This document shows, in pieces, positions 37,625 through 48,344 of a DNA stretch of 64,000 nucleotides. A program made the position numbers and the translations under genes. This DNA is from Thiotrichales bacterium (lineage in GTDB: Bacteria; Pseudomonadota; Gammaproteobacteria; Thiomicrospirales; Thiomicrospiraceae), in contig JAFGUG010000023.1 of the NCBI GenBank assembly GCA_016938655.1, forward strand, positions 62,001-126,000, given 5' to 3'. The notes beneath the pieces were generated by a model, which was not told where the DNA came from, searched no databases, and saw nothing but the letters and a program-made list of their open reading frames with translations. Positions within the stretch are counted from its first letter, which is position 1. The number at the start of each line of letters is the position of its first letter.

Positions 37625-38668
37625 TTAACGATGACTTTTAGGCGTGTCTTCATTAGGAATACCTTCAATAGGACACTCTGCAGTACCGACTGTTTTGCGG
37701 GTAATTTTTTCAACTTGTTCTCTGGCTTTTTCAGGATCATTAATCCACGTTGAATAGAAATCATAAGGGCAAGCCGCTACGCCTTGATCGCCTTCGCCCG
37801 AATTAATTTTTCCGGTATAACCTCGGTGTAACAATTTGAACAAATGGTTTTGGGATTGCGCATTCTTACGGAAATCTCTAATTTGAGAAACCGATAATTC
37901 CGCATACTGAATACCGTAATCCTCCTCACCACATTCGCCCAGCGTATGACCGTCAAAACCAACAATGGCAGAGTGACCAAAATACGAGTACACACCATCA
38001 AATCCACTGGCATTGGCAACCGCTACATAGGTGTTATTCATCCATGCCATCGCTTTAGAGACCATAATTTGCTGTTCTTTAGCTGGATACATGTAGCCCT
38101 GACAACGGACAATCAGATCGGCGCCTTTCATGGCACAGTCACGCCAAATTTCAGGATAGTTACCATCATCACAGATAATCAAACTAATCATCATCCCTTT
38201 TGGACCTTCGGTCACATAGGTCTTATCTCCAGGATACCAACCCTCAACCGGACACCAAGGCATGATTTTTCGGTACTTCTGAACAATTTCACCTTGGTCA
38301 TTAATTAAAATTAACGTGTTATACGGCGCTTTATTTGGATGTTCTTCGTGTTGTTCACCGGTTAAGGAGAATACCCCCCAAGTTTTGGCTTTTTTGCACG
38401 CTTCAGAGAAAATAAACGTTTCATCGCCCGGTATGGTTGATGCCGTGTCGTACATCTCTTTAGCGTCATACATAATGCCATGCGTGGAATATTCCGGAAA
38501 GATAACCAAATCCATTCCTGGTAAGCCTTTTTTCATCCCAATCAACATGTCTGCAATTTTTTGAGCATTCTCCAAAACTTCCGCTTTACTGTGCAGTCTA
38601 GGCATTTTGTAGTTTACAACCGCCACACCTACCGTATCGTTACTTGAAGAAATATCACCATGTCTCAT
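37625..38668 (-). CDS. amiE: Aliphatic amidase AmiE
   Basis: 347 aa; [26 protein letters not shown] nearly matches Pseudomonas AmiE as remembered; nitrilase-family triad region [23 protein letters not shown]. Confidence 0.95.
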   Translation of the reverse strand: MRHGDISSSNDTVGVAVVNYKMPRLHSKAEVLENAQKIADMLIGMKKGLPGMDLVIFPEYSTHGIMYDAKEMYDTASTIPGDETFIFSEACKKAKTWGVFSLTGEQHEEHPNKAPYNTLILINDQGEIVQKYRKIMPWCPVEGWYPGDKTYVTEGPKGMMISLIICDDGNYPEIWRDCAMKGADLIVRCQGYMYPAKEQQIMVSKAMAWMNNTYVAVANASGFDGVYSYFGHSAIVGFDGHTLGECGEEDYGIQYAELSVSQIRDFRKNAQSQNHLFKLLHRGYTGKINSGEGDQGVAACPYDFYSTWINDPEKAREQVEKITRKTVGTAECPIEGIPNEDTPKSHR

Positions 38669-39009
38669 AAAACCACCCCTAGTTTAAATATAAATAATGA
38701 AGTTCTTATATAACAGGATGCATGCCAATATCTCTGATACCAAAAAAAATATATAACCCATTGTTTTATATAAAAATATTTACCAATAAACCTAAGTAAC
38801 TTGCACCTATTCAACTAGACCTACGCGTGTTTGCACCAAAATAAACAATATAAGAAAGAAAGGGGTTATGAATCCAACAGAAGGATGGACTTACACTATA
38901 AAAAGTTGAATTCTTATTTCTATGTTTAATAGAAAAGATAAGTCACTAAATGGAATAAATCAGACAACGTAAAACCAAGCAGGCCTGCTTGGTTTGAATT
39001 GTTATTTGG

Positions 39010-39657
39010 TTAGATTAATAAATGCACACCTAATGCACAAGATAAGACACCAAAGAAGGTGAAGCCGCCTTTCACCCATTGCTTAGATTGCATTAATCGC
39101 TCATTCAAAAAAGCGATTAACAAGCCAAATACAATAAAAATCAGTGCGACACCCAGAGTAAAACTGACAATCATCCAAGCACTGACTGCATCGTGCGAAA
39201 TGGCGGACAATGAGACTAACATTCCTCTTGCACCGCCCATTCCCATTAACACACCAACGGTTGCCGAAGCGGATAACCAACCCAGAAAAGGCTTGCGATG
39301 ATGATGCTCCTTCCCAAACCAAATATGAACATGCTCCTTAGCACCATGCTTGTGAACAGAAAGGTTAATACGGTCGGTCCAAGCTAAAAATAGCAGATAA
39401 AGCCCCATTGCCAAAATGACCATTGCAGCAATCATATCGCCATAGGCCAGCAGCGATTCGGAGACATCAAACTGGGTTAACAGCCAAGCAAAAGCATATA
39501 AACTGACACCATGCCCTAAGGCAAATCCAGCGGATATCATCAAAACACGTTTACGTTGCTTGCCAATCGAAAAGTCCGCAATCGCGGTTAAATGGTCGGG
39601 GCCAAACGCGTGCAGAACCCCGTAAAAAAAGACCAGTAACAGACCCGTTTCTAACAT
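39010..39657 (-). CDS. UreH/NiCoT-like nickel transporter
   Basis: 215 aa, multiple TMs, HAFGPDHLTAIADFSIGKQ, His-rich loop; adjacent to ureG. Confidence 0.88.
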   Translation of the reverse strand: MLETGLLLVFFYGVLHAFGPDHLTAIADFSIGKQRKRVLMISAGFALGHGVSLYAFAWLLTQFDVSESLLAYGDMIAAMVILAMGLYLLFLAWTDRINLSVHKHGAKEHVHIWFGKEHHHRKPFLGWLSASATVGVLMGMGGARGMLVSLSAISHDAVSAWMIVSFTLGVALIFIVFGLLIAFLNERLMQSKQWVKGGFTFFGVLSCALGVHLLI

Positions 39658-40260
39658 TTACAACATTCCTTTATCGATAACGAACGCCACAATCTCATCC
39701 ACCCCTTCACCAATTTTTAGATTGGTAAAAGCATAAGGTTTATCGCCGCGTTGTATTTTAGTATCTCGATCCATAACCGCTAAGTCTGCCCCAACATACG
39801 GAGCCAAATCGGTTTTATTAATCACCAGAAAGTCAGAATGCGTAATACCTGGCCCGCCTTTTCGTGGCAACTTATCACCCGCAGCGACATCAATGACATA
39901 TAAGGTTAAATCGGATAACTCAGGACTAAACGTCGCACTTAGATTATCGCCCCCCGACTCAATAATAATCATCTCTAAACCAGAAAATTTTTCGTTCAAA
40001 TCTTCAATTGCCGTTAAGTTCATTGAGGCATCTTCACGAATCGCCGTGTGCGGGCAACCGCCCGTTTCAACGCCAATAATACGATCTTCTGTAAGCGCTT
40101 CTGCTCGAATTAAAATCTGCTGATCTTCTTTGGTGTAAATATCATTAGTCACAACCGCAATGTTGTAATCCTCACGCATTCGCTTACACAGCACCTCAAC
40201 CAGTGCGGTTTTACCTGACCCAACCGGGCCACCAATTCCTAATCGTAATGCTTGTTTCAT
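39658..40260 (-). CDS. ureG: Urease accessory GTPase UreG
   Basis: [45 protein letters not shown]. Confidence 0.97.
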   Translation of the reverse strand: MKQALRLGIGGPVGSGKTALVEVLCKRMREDYNIAVVTNDIYTKEDQQILIRAEALTEDRIIGVETGGCPHTAIREDASMNLTAIEDLNEKFSGLEMIIIESGGDNLSATFSPELSDLTLYVIDVAAGDKLPRKGGPGITHSDFLVINKTDLAPYVGADLAVMDRDTKIQRGDKPYAFTNLKIGEGVDEIVAFVIDKGML

Positions 40261-40289
40261 AATAATTCTCTTGTTTAATTTGATGGTCG

Positions 40290-40955
40290 CTAAGAACGAA
40301 ATAGACGACTGTATTGATTTTCATGCTGACTACTTAAAATCGCTAAATGCGCTAAGCTGTTGCCAATACGATTGACGGGCACACCGCCTGATTTTTCGAC
40401 TGCAGCAGATAAACTTTCGTCCATCGCCAGTAACAAAGTTTGCCCTTGAGTCTGCCCAAGCGGCACCAATTTAATCATGGCCGCAATCTGATTCTCTAGC
40501 CAGCTCCAGGCAAAGGCCAACAGGGCATCTTGCAAAGGAACCTGCCAACTCTGAACAAAATAAGCATAGACAATGGGGTAAGAGGCATTGGCTTTTAAAT
40601 CAGCCGGATACTCAAGCCCTAAGGGCGCACCCAAGCGTAACAAGGCTTTAGCAAGATGACGGTCTTCCTCTTTTAATTCCGCGGTTTCTCTTATCGCCAA
40701 ACTAAGTTGTGATAACGATTTTATTGACTCAAAATTGCAGGCCTGCCAAGATCCATACGCATGCGAGATTAAAGCTAAATCATTCGAGGCTAAGCCATGC
40801 ATTAGCACACTATTCAGCCATTCTAAGGCACTATTTTCATCACAAATAATGTTTCCGTGAACCGCCGATTCTACCCCTTGTGAATAAGCATATGCGCCGA
40901 TTGGCAAACTCGGGCTAGAGAGTTGAAGCAGTCGTAATAAAGCCGAGGCATTCAC
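40290..40955 (-). CDS. ureF: Urease accessory protein UreF
   Basis: [27 protein letters not shown]. Confidence 0.95.
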   Translation of the reverse strand: MNASALLRLLQLSSPSLPIGAYAYSQGVESAVHGNIICDENSALEWLNSVLMHGLASNDLALISHAYGSWQACNFESIKSLSQLSLAIRETAELKEEDRHLAKALLRLGAPLGLEYPADLKANASYPIVYAYFVQSWQVPLQDALLAFAWSWLENQIAAMIKLVPLGQTQGQTLLLAMDESLSAAVEKSGGVPVNRIGNSLAHLAILSSQHENQYSRLFRS

Positions 40956-40966
40956 AATCTCACCTC

Positions 40967-41455
40967 CTAATGGTGGTGGCTATGTGAATGCGCTTCACCA
41001 TGTTCATGGTCGTGATGATGACTGTGCCCTCCGCCATAGGCACCGCTTTCTGGATGCAGTGATGCCTGCTCCACCAAAACCTCGCCACCTAAAAGCCGAA
41101 CCATATCATCTAAAACATGGTCATGCGCATAACGCAACCATTCTGTCTCAACTTGTAAAGGAACATGTCGGTTACCAAGGTGGTAAGCAATGCGCAGCAA
41201 AAGATGGGAATTATCGGATTTAATCGTAGATACTGTCTCCGATGCGGCAACGACCTCTAACTTATCCCCCTCTTCGTTCGTCAAAACATCACCGGCTTTT
41301 AACACCGTCCCTCTTGGTAAAAAGAGGCCAATCTCTTCTTCAGTAGGCAAGATCACTTTTAAACGACTTTTCTCTCGTTGGTGAAACGTTAAGGTAACTT
41401 TATCTAAAATTTGTGACGTCGGCGGTGACGTCATGACTTGAGTAAATGCTCTCAT
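40967..41455 (-). CDS. ureE: Urease accessory protein UreE
   Basis: RLGNRHVPLQ-like motif (HLGNRHVPLQVE), His-rich C-terminus. Confidence 0.95.
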   Translation of the reverse strand: MRAFTQVMTSPPTSQILDKVTLTFHQREKSRLKVILPTEEEIGLFLPRGTVLKAGDVLTNEEGDKLEVVAASETVSTIKSDNSHLLLRIAYHLGNRHVPLQVETEWLRYAHDHVLDDMVRLLGGEVLVEQASLHPESGAYGGGHSHHHDHEHGEAHSHSHHH

Positions 41456-41490
41456 TAATCAACCTTTGATTATTTAAACGGTTAAACAAA

Positions 41491-43197
41491 TTAAAATAGA
41501 AAATAGCGTTGCGCTAGTGGCAATTCACTCATCGGTTCACAGCTTAGCACCACGCCATCCGACTTTACTTCATAGGTTTCTGGATCAACCGAAACTTCTG
41601 GCATTAAATCATTCAAAACCATATCGGCCTTTGAGATGTTTCGGGTGTTTTTAACCGGCAGAACAATCTTCTCCAACCCCAACTTCTCTTTAATGCCTAA
41701 ATCGTAAGCGGCTTGCGACACAAAGGTAATGGAAGTGCCATACACGGCTTTACCGGCTGCCCCAAACATTGGACGATAATGAACGGGCTGCGGAGTTGGA
41801 ATAGAGGCGTTTGCATCGCCCATTGGCGCAGCCACAATCATCCCCCCTTTAATAATCATAGAGGGCTTAACAGCAAAAAAGGCAGGTTTCCACAAGACCA
41901 AGTCGGCAAACTTACCCACCTCAACCGATCCTACTTTATCTGCAACGCCATGGGTAATCGCTGGGTTAATCGTATATTTAGCAATATAACGTTTAGCTCT
42001 GAAATTATCATTTTCAGCACTGTCCTCAGGCAATGGACCACGCTGAACTTTCATTTTATGAGCGGTTTGCCAAGTTCGGGTAATCACCTCTCCTACACGT
42101 CCCATCGCCTGTGAATCCGATGAAATCATCGAAAACGCACCCAAGTCATGAAAGATATCCTCGGCCGCAATGGTTTCACGACGAATTCGCGACTCCGCAA
42201 AGGCGACGTCTTCAATAATATTAGGATCTAGATGATGGCAGACCATCAACATATCCAAATGTTCGTCGATGGTATTAATGGTAAACGGTCGGGTTGGATT
42301 GGTTGACGAAGGTAACACATTCGACAAACCACACGCTTTGATAATATCCGGTGCATGACCACCGCCCGCACCTTCTGTATGGTAAGTATGAATCACTCGA
42401 CCTTTTAGTGCACCCAATGTATTTTCAACAAAACCAGATTCATTTAAAGTATCGGTATGAATCGCGACTTGAACATCATAATCGTCGGCAACCGTTAAAC
42501 AGTTATCAATGGCAGCGGGCGCTGACCCCCAATCTTCATGCAATTTTAGCCCAATCGCACCGGCTTCAATTTGCTCAATTAACGGCTCAGGCAGTGAAAC
42601 GTTCCCCTTACCTAAAAACCCTAAATTCATAGGATACGCTTCAGCCGCTTGTAACATTTTATGCATATACCAAGGCCCTGGTGTACAGGTGGTGGCATTC
42701 GTTCCCGCAGCAGGTCCTGTTCCGCCGCCAAGCATGGTGGTGACACCGGACATCAGGGCTTCGTCAATTTGTTGCGGGCAAATGAAGTGAATGTGCGAAT
42801 CTACGCCGCCCGCCGTTAAAATTTGGCCTTCACCAGCAATCACTTCGGTGCCCGCACCAATTTCAAAGGTCACATCCGGTTGAATATCGGAATTCCCAGC
42901 TTTACCAATGGCAACAATGTGTCCTTCTTTAATGCCAACATCAGCTTTGACAATCCCCCATGAATCAAGAATCAGGGCATTGGTGATCACGGTATCGACA
43001 ACCAAATCTGAGCAGGCCTGCCCTTGACCCATGCCATCACGAATCACCTTACCGCCACCAAACTTTACCTCTTCTCCATAGGTGGTGTAATCTTTTTCAA
43101 CCTCAATCCACAGTTCAGTGTCGCCTAAACGAACTTTATCGCCGGTAGTTGGGCCGTACATTTCAGAATAAGCCTGTCTATCAATTTTATAACTCAT
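41491..43197 (-). CDS. ureC: Urease alpha subunit UreC
   Basis: 568 aa; [41 protein letters not shown]. Confidence 0.98.
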   Translation of the reverse strand: MSYKIDRQAYSEMYGPTTGDKVRLGDTELWIEVEKDYTTYGEEVKFGGGKVIRDGMGQGQACSDLVVDTVITNALILDSWGIVKADVGIKEGHIVAIGKAGNSDIQPDVTFEIGAGTEVIAGEGQILTAGGVDSHIHFICPQQIDEALMSGVTTMLGGGTGPAAGTNATTCTPGPWYMHKMLQAAEAYPMNLGFLGKGNVSLPEPLIEQIEAGAIGLKLHEDWGSAPAAIDNCLTVADDYDVQVAIHTDTLNESGFVENTLGALKGRVIHTYHTEGAGGGHAPDIIKACGLSNVLPSSTNPTRPFTINTIDEHLDMLMVCHHLDPNIIEDVAFAESRIRRETIAAEDIFHDLGAFSMISSDSQAMGRVGEVITRTWQTAHKMKVQRGPLPEDSAENDNFRAKRYIAKYTINPAITHGVADKVGSVEVGKFADLVLWKPAFFAVKPSMIIKGGMIVAAPMGDANASIPTPQPVHYRPMFGAAGKAVYGTSITFVSQAAYDLGIKEKLGLEKIVLPVKNTRNISKADMVLNDLMPEVSVDPETYEVKSDGVVLSCEPMSELPLAQRYFLF

Positions 43198-43198
43198 C

Positions 43199-43528
43199 TT
43201 AGTTCTCCAATGCCCCCATCACTAATTGGTTAAAACCATAAACCACACGCTTACCACTCAAGGCGACCAGTTGAACTTTACGCTTTTGCCCTGGTTCAAA
43301 TCGCACTGCAGTTCCTGCCGGAATATCCAAGCGAAAACCTTTAGATAAATCACGATCAAAACTTAAAGCCGCGTTCGTTTCATAAAAGTGGTAATGCGAA
43401 CCAACCTGAATAGGCCGGTCTCCGGTATTCGCAACTTCAACTTCAACCGTTTTAAGCCCGCTATTCAATTCAATTTCACCCGCTTGGGTTTTGACTTCAC
43501 CAGGAATCATCGGTTCTCTCCTAAACAA
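43199..43528 (-). CDS. ureB: Urease beta subunit UreB
   Basis: [34 protein letters not shown]. Confidence 0.97.
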   Translation of the reverse strand: MFRREPMIPGEVKTQAGEIELNSGLKTVEVEVANTGDRPIQVGSHYHFYETNAALSFDRDLSKGFRLDIPAGTAVRFEPGQKRKVQLVALSGKRVVYGFNQLVMGALEN

Positions 43529-43823
43529 TCGGTTGATGCACGGTTACAAGTTTGGTTCCATCGGGAAAGGTCGCTTCAACCTGCACTTCATGAATCATCT
43601 CTGGCACGCCTTCCATCACTTGTTCACGTTCTAAAATAGTCGTACCAAAATCCATTAATTCCGCGACTGTTTTACCGTCACGCGCGCCTTCCAAAATAGC
43701 GCAACTAATCAACGCAACAGATTCGGGGTAATTCAGTTTAAGACCTCTTGCTAAACGTCGCTCGGCTACTAGGCCTGCTGTAAACAGTAATAACTTATCT
43801 TTCTCTCTGGGTAACAATTCCAT
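43521..43823 (-). CDS. ureA: Urease gamma subunit UreA
   Basis: [34 protein letters not shown]. Confidence 0.97.
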   Translation of the reverse strand: MELLPREKDKLLLFTAGLVAERRLARGLKLNYPESVALISCAILEGARDGKTVAELMDFGTTILEREQVMEGVPEMIHEVQVEATFPDGTKLVTVHQPIV

Positions 43824-43844
43824 AAAACCTTTGCCTTTTCTCTT

Positions 43845-44687
43845 CTAAGTATTCCAAATACGTGGCTTAATCGCTGGCACACCTATCACGACTGGTCGAG
43901 CCACCTTCCAAGCTTGATACAAAACACGCTTAATATCATCCAAGTCGTTACCTAATACGCGTAGCACAACCAAATTATCCATTCTAGTAACGCCTACCGG
44001 AGCCAACCAATCCCGATTTTGCAGAATCTCGACCAGGGATTTCATCGTATCGGAATCATTTTTGTAAAACAGTGCAGTGGCTGACAGCTGGCTGCCATTC
44101 AATCCCGCAGCACTGTCAATCAAAGATGAATTCAAATCAATATGCAAACGATCCAAAAAAATCAATCTATCTTCAATATGCAACTCTAACGATTGAAATA
44201 ACGAACCATTTTCAAACCCCTCACCGCGAGCGGGCCGACCTAAACCGATGATGTCCCAAGCGATGAGCTTGTTATTTTGTGACTGCAAAGTAAATTTAAG
44301 GCTATTTTCTGAAACCGATTCATTAAAAAATAGCGTTTCTTGCGGAAGCCACTCCAACTCACAATCCGATGATAAATTTATCGTTTGAGTCTGCTTTGCT
44401 AATCGATCATTGCTTCGGTAAAACTTAGTGGCGGCAGGGGTACTAACCAATCCTTTAGTATCCGGCTTCATCAAAACATTCAATTCAAGAACATCTCCAC
44501 CGACAATCCCGCCTGGGGGATGAATAACTAACACACTCGGACGATTAATCTCTTGATAGTAAGGCCTTTGTAGCACCAAAGGGCCAAAATGTTTTTTATC
44601 TTTTACAACGGTGCGCTGTCCGCTTTGCACAAATGTAAAAGATAAAAAACCTCTCCAACCCTCTTTGATTGATTGCTGTTGAATCAT
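43845..44687 (-). CDS. ureD: Urease accessory protein UreD
   Basis: VLVIHPPGGIVGGDVLELNV, ATKFYRSN. Confidence 0.95.
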   Translation of the reverse strand: MIQQQSIKEGWRGFLSFTFVQSGQRTVVKDKKHFGPLVLQRPYYQEINRPSVLVIHPPGGIVGGDVLELNVLMKPDTKGLVSTPAATKFYRSNDRLAKQTQTINLSSDCELEWLPQETLFFNESVSENSLKFTLQSQNNKLIAWDIIGLGRPARGEGFENGSLFQSLELHIEDRLIFLDRLHIDLNSSLIDSAAGLNGSQLSATALFYKNDSDTMKSLVEILQNRDWLAPVGVTRMDNLVVLRVLGNDLDDIKRVLYQAWKVARPVVIGVPAIKPRIWNT

Positions 44688-44722
44688 GATTAATACTTAC
44701 TCTCTAAAAATTTAAGTAAAAA

Positions 44723-44745
44723 AAAGGGGCCTAAGCCCCTTTTCC
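44723..44745 (-). terminator. Rho-independent terminator between porin gene and ureD
   Basis: AAAAAGGGGCCTAAGCCCCTTTT. Confidence 0.75.
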
Positions 44746-44774
44746 AATTTAACTAACTTTCTACAGGGTCAAAC

Positions 44775-45449
44775 TTATAACGGGAAGCTGTAAGAAACGT
44801 TGATTAATGGCTTCTCATCTGCAGGTGATGCAAGACCATCGCCTTGAGCCTTACTTACAGTAAAACTCAGAGAGTCTGTAGCAGCATAACTAACTCCAAA
44901 ATGAGTGTAATCATCATCGCCCAAGTCATAAAGACCTGCATGAAGACCGAAATCACCCAAAGCGTAGTTTAATGAATAATAACGAAGATCTGTATCTTCG
45001 GTATCAATCATGATTGTTCCAGAAAAATCTGCATAGCTTGCAGAAAGTTCATATTCACTAATAAAACTTACATCACCATCTACATTTCCACCACGACTAA
45101 ACTCAGAACCAATTCCATCACCTGGGTAAAAATATGCCCAGTAAGCAACATTTGCACTAAAATCACCATCTGAATAGCCATACCCAGCATAGAGATCAAA
45201 TTCTGTACTTGTTTTTTCTGAAGAGGTCCAAGCTCCTACATACAAACCAGAGTCGTGTACATAATCCACTCCACCAGTTATTACAGCATTACCTAAACTA
45301 ATATCTTGACCACGCCATAGATAGAAGTTACTTGCACCGGCGTTATAAGACACTTCTGCCTGAGCAACAGTTGGTGCGATTGAAGCTGTTGCAGCACCGG
45401 CAACAACCATAGAAAGAAGTAATGATTTTAATTTGAATGTTTTATTCAT
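44775..45449 (-). CDS. TorF-family putative porin
   Basis: 224 aa; signal peptide, YNAGASNFYLWRGQDISLGNAVITGGVDYVHDSGLYVGAWTSS, terminal VSYSFPL. Confidence 0.88.
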   Translation of the reverse strand: MNKTFKLKSLLLSMVVAGAATASIAPTVAQAEVSYNAGASNFYLWRGQDISLGNAVITGGVDYVHDSGLYVGAWTSSEKTSTEFDLYAGYGYSDGDFSANVAYWAYFYPGDGIGSEFSRGGNVDGDVSFISEYELSASYADFSGTIMIDTEDTDLRYYSLNYALGDFGLHAGLYDLGDDDYTHFGVSYAATDSLSFTVSKAQGDGLASPADEKPLINVSYSFPL

Positions 45450-45632
45450 TTTTTAGTTTCTCCACAGAGTTTCTTATCAAAAAGTTCGAAAGCCATATAG
45501 AAATCATGGTGCCAAAAACGAGTAAAACATTACAATTCAATCAGTTAGGGTTAAAAATGCTATTAATCGGCATTTAAACTTCAATAACAAACTCTGTTAT
45601 GCACCAAATTGGACGGGCACTGCACCATGGAT

Positions 45633-46031
45633 TTAAAATTCTTTTGACGCTTTCTCTAAAAACGCAATTAACTCTGATTCAAGCTGACGAAATTTTTTAA
45701 CCATTTTCTTACCTTCCGCCGTTAAGGCTGTGCCACCGCCTGCTTTTCCACCTTGAGATTTTATTACTAATGGCAAATCCGACATTTGATTTAACTCTTC
45801 AATTAACTTCCAAGCTTTTTTGTAAGACATTCCCATTGCCTTAGCGGCACTGTTAATGGATCCATGCTTTTCTATGTTCTCTAAAAGCTGGATTCTGCCG
45901 ATTCCTAAATACCCCTTATCCTCTCCCGTTATCCAAAACCGGGCTCGGATACGTTTTGAATATGCCTCACCTGGAAGTTTTTCTGTCACGTCCAATTCTG
46001 TATCTTTTATGCCTACCAATTTATCCACCAC
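45633..46031 (-). CDS. ModE-like winged-helix regulator (N-terminal domain only)
   Basis: 132 aa; RIQLLENIEKHGSINSAAKAMGMSYKKAWKLIEELN...KSQGGKAGGGTALTAEG. Confidence 0.9.
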   Translation of the reverse strand: MVDKLVGIKDTELDVTEKLPGEAYSKRIRARFWITGEDKGYLGIGRIQLLENIEKHGSINSAAKAMGMSYKKAWKLIEELNQMSDLPLVIKSQGGKAGGGTALTAEGKKMVKKFRQLESELIAFLEKASKEF

Positions 46032-46196
46032 TTAATTCTAGTAACAGCCAATTCACAAAACCAACCCTAATGGTAATTAAGAATTAGACCATAAACACTG
46101 AGTTTTCTCAGGTTATTAAAAATATCAAACACTAAATAAACGCTATAATTTAGTTTAAGGTTTTTTATCGCTAATTTATCCACAAAGGAGTGAGTT

Positions 46197-46394
46197 ATGA
46201 ATGTAGGTCGTCTTGATCAAATTATTCGCATTGTTATAGGGTTACTTTTTATTGCCCTAGCCTACACAGGCGTTATTGGAACATGGGGTTACATTGGTAT
46301 TGTTCCATTATTAACAGGCCTGATGCGCTGGTGTCCACTTTACTTAATGCTAGGTGTGCAAACCTGCCCACTGCATGAAACAGTAAAGCGTTAA
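46197..46394 (+). CDS. DUF2892 (YgaP TM-like) membrane protein
   Basis: 65 aa; MNVGRLDQIIRIVIGLLFIALAY...GLMRWCPLYLMLGVQTCP. Confidence 0.88.
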   Translation: MNVGRLDQIIRIVIGLLFIALAYTGVIGTWGYIGIVPLLTGLMRWCPLYLMLGVQTCPLHETVKR

Positions 46395-46461
46395 AACAGT
46401 AAAGCCGGGAATTTCCCGGCTTTTTACTGGCAAGCAAAGCTTATTTTAAAAGCCTTAAATC

Positions 46462-47067
46462 TTAGCTCGCATTGAATGACTTAAACTGTGCAATCAACGC
46501 TTCTGGTCGTGTCTTTTTAGTGTCTTTTGTCAAAGCATACACAACCGTCTCACCTTTTGGACCCGCACCAATATCCGTTAAACGGTAAGGCACTTCGCCG
46601 TTCGTCATATACGCTTTAAACAATGCCCAATCACTAAACACGTTTATACGACCTTCATCACGAATCTCTCCGTAAAATTCAGATGCGCCATCTAAGCGTC
46701 CTTCCATCATCTCAATGGATGGAATACCGACTAGCTTCTTTTTATCGTCCTTTGTTAAACCATACATGATAGTTTCGCCTTTTGGACCGGCACCAATAAA
46801 TGTCTTACGGTAGGCGGTTTCACCGACTTGAAGAAATTCTTTGTACAGTTTGGCATCGTAAAAAACATTCATGCAGCCATCATGGTAAACCACAAACATA
46901 TCATCGTTATTTAAGCTTACCGCTTCCACGGGGGTTGCCATTGCCACTTTTTCAACAACGACTTGCTCAACTGCAGCTGTTTTTTCTGGCATAGCTGAAC
47001 AACCCGCCATTAATCCAGTTGCCATCATCGCGACGAATACTTTTTTCATTCTTTTACTCCAATTCAT
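46462..47067 (-). CDS. Lipoprotein with internally duplicated domain
   Basis: 201 aa; lipobox LMAGCSA; two ~65-aa repeats each ending IGAGPKGETxxYxLTKDxKK. Confidence 0.75.
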   Translation of the reverse strand: MNWSKRMKKVFVAMMATGLMAGCSAMPEKTAAVEQVVVEKVAMATPVEAVSLNNDDMFVVYHDGCMNVFYDAKLYKEFLQVGETAYRKTFIGAGPKGETIMYGLTKDDKKKLVGIPSIEMMEGRLDGASEFYGEIRDEGRINVFSDWALFKAYMTNGEVPYRLTDIGAGPKGETVVYALTKDTKKTRPEALIAQFKSFNAS

Positions 47068-47281
47068 TCGTTTTAAAAATACAAATCAGAGTATAAAAAG
47101 GCTACATAACAAAAAAATGAAACCTATATGACAGAAACATTACCAAGAAAATAAAGGGCAACGATAATTAAAAACTGCTCTAAACACTTTGCATTCAGTA
47201 AATATTCTACTTAAGATTGGTCGTATTCGACCGATAACCTTAATACTACTTACTCATATAACAATGGTTTAAAACAAAACA

Positions 47282-48322
47282 ATGACAGATCAAAACAAAT
47301 CCGTTTTCAACCGCTACACCCAAAATAAAAAAGAAGCACGTGCTTTAGCCGAGGGCTGCTTAGAAAAACTTAAGCAATTAGAGCTCAATGCCAACCCAAT
47401 CCACTTTACTTTACTTTTTGAATGGCTAAGCCAAAACGATCCTTTCTTGCACACCGAAATAGAGCAAGCCTTAAACGATAACAGCTATAACAACAACACC
47501 GCTGAGACCCTGTTTATCAACCTTATAGGGCAAATCCTGTACAGCTCTATCCCATCTCAAGAAGTTGAGAACCTGTTGAAAAACTTGCAAAGCCAGTTAG
47601 ACAGCTGGACGAACAGCAGTGATAAAAAACACAGTGAGCTGACCAAACACATCAATGAAATCAAAGCTCTTGAGCTGCCAACCGAAATTCAAAAACCACT
47701 TACCGAACAAATTTTACCGACCATCGAATCGATGATGCAGGAAACCAAACACCTTAAAGATCAAGTTCTAAAAGCGGGTCAAGAGATTCGTCTGCTTAAA
47801 AAAGAGCTTGAAAGAGCCTCTTCCATTAGTAAAATCGACGAATTGACCAACATTGCAAATCGTAATGGGTTTAATGAGATTCTAAACAAAACGGTTAAAC
47901 AGGCCAACAGTGAACAATCAAGCTTTGCTTTAATCCTAATTGATATGGATAACTTTGCGGATATTAATGAGACCTACGGTTATCTAATTGGGGATAGCGT
48001 TTTACGTTACACAGCCAAATTGATTGGTAACGAAGTGGGCTTAAAAGGCAGTTATGCACGATTCGACGGCCAACAATTTATTATTTCAATTCCAAACTGT
48101 TACTACGATGATGCGATGAAAGTAGCCAACACCATTCGCAGCAAAATCTCTGCACGACCACTTCAAATAAAGTCGAATCAAAAAACATTGACGCTCTCTA
48201 TTTCAGCCGCAGTTTCGCTTTATCAAATGGGCGAAAACATTGAAGCCCTTCTTGATCGAGTCATGTCACAACTGAAAGAGGCAAAAAACAGTGGGCGAAA
48301 CCGAGTGATTGGCAACGCTTAA
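47282..48322 (+). CDS. GGDEF-domain protein (degenerate active-site signature)
   Basis: 346 aa; C-terminal GGDEF fold (DELTNIANRNGFNEIL; DMDNFADINETYGYLIGDSVL); the signature position reads YARFDGQQF rather than GGDEF. Confidence 0.85.
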   Translation: MTDQNKSVFNRYTQNKKEARALAEGCLEKLKQLELNANPIHFTLLFEWLSQNDPFLHTEIEQALNDNSYNNNTAETLFINLIGQILYSSIPSQEVENLLKNLQSQLDSWTNSSDKKHSELTKHINEIKALELPTEIQKPLTEQILPTIESMMQETKHLKDQVLKAGQEIRLLKKELERASSISKIDELTNIANRNGFNEILNKTVKQANSEQSSFALILIDMDNFADINETYGYLIGDSVLRYTAKLIGNEVGLKGSYARFDGQQFIISIPNCYYDDAMKVANTIRSKISARPLQIKSNQKTLTLSISAAVSLYQMGENIEALLDRVMSQLKEAKNSGRNRVIGNA

Positions 48323-48344
48323 ACAATATCAAATTGAACCCGAC

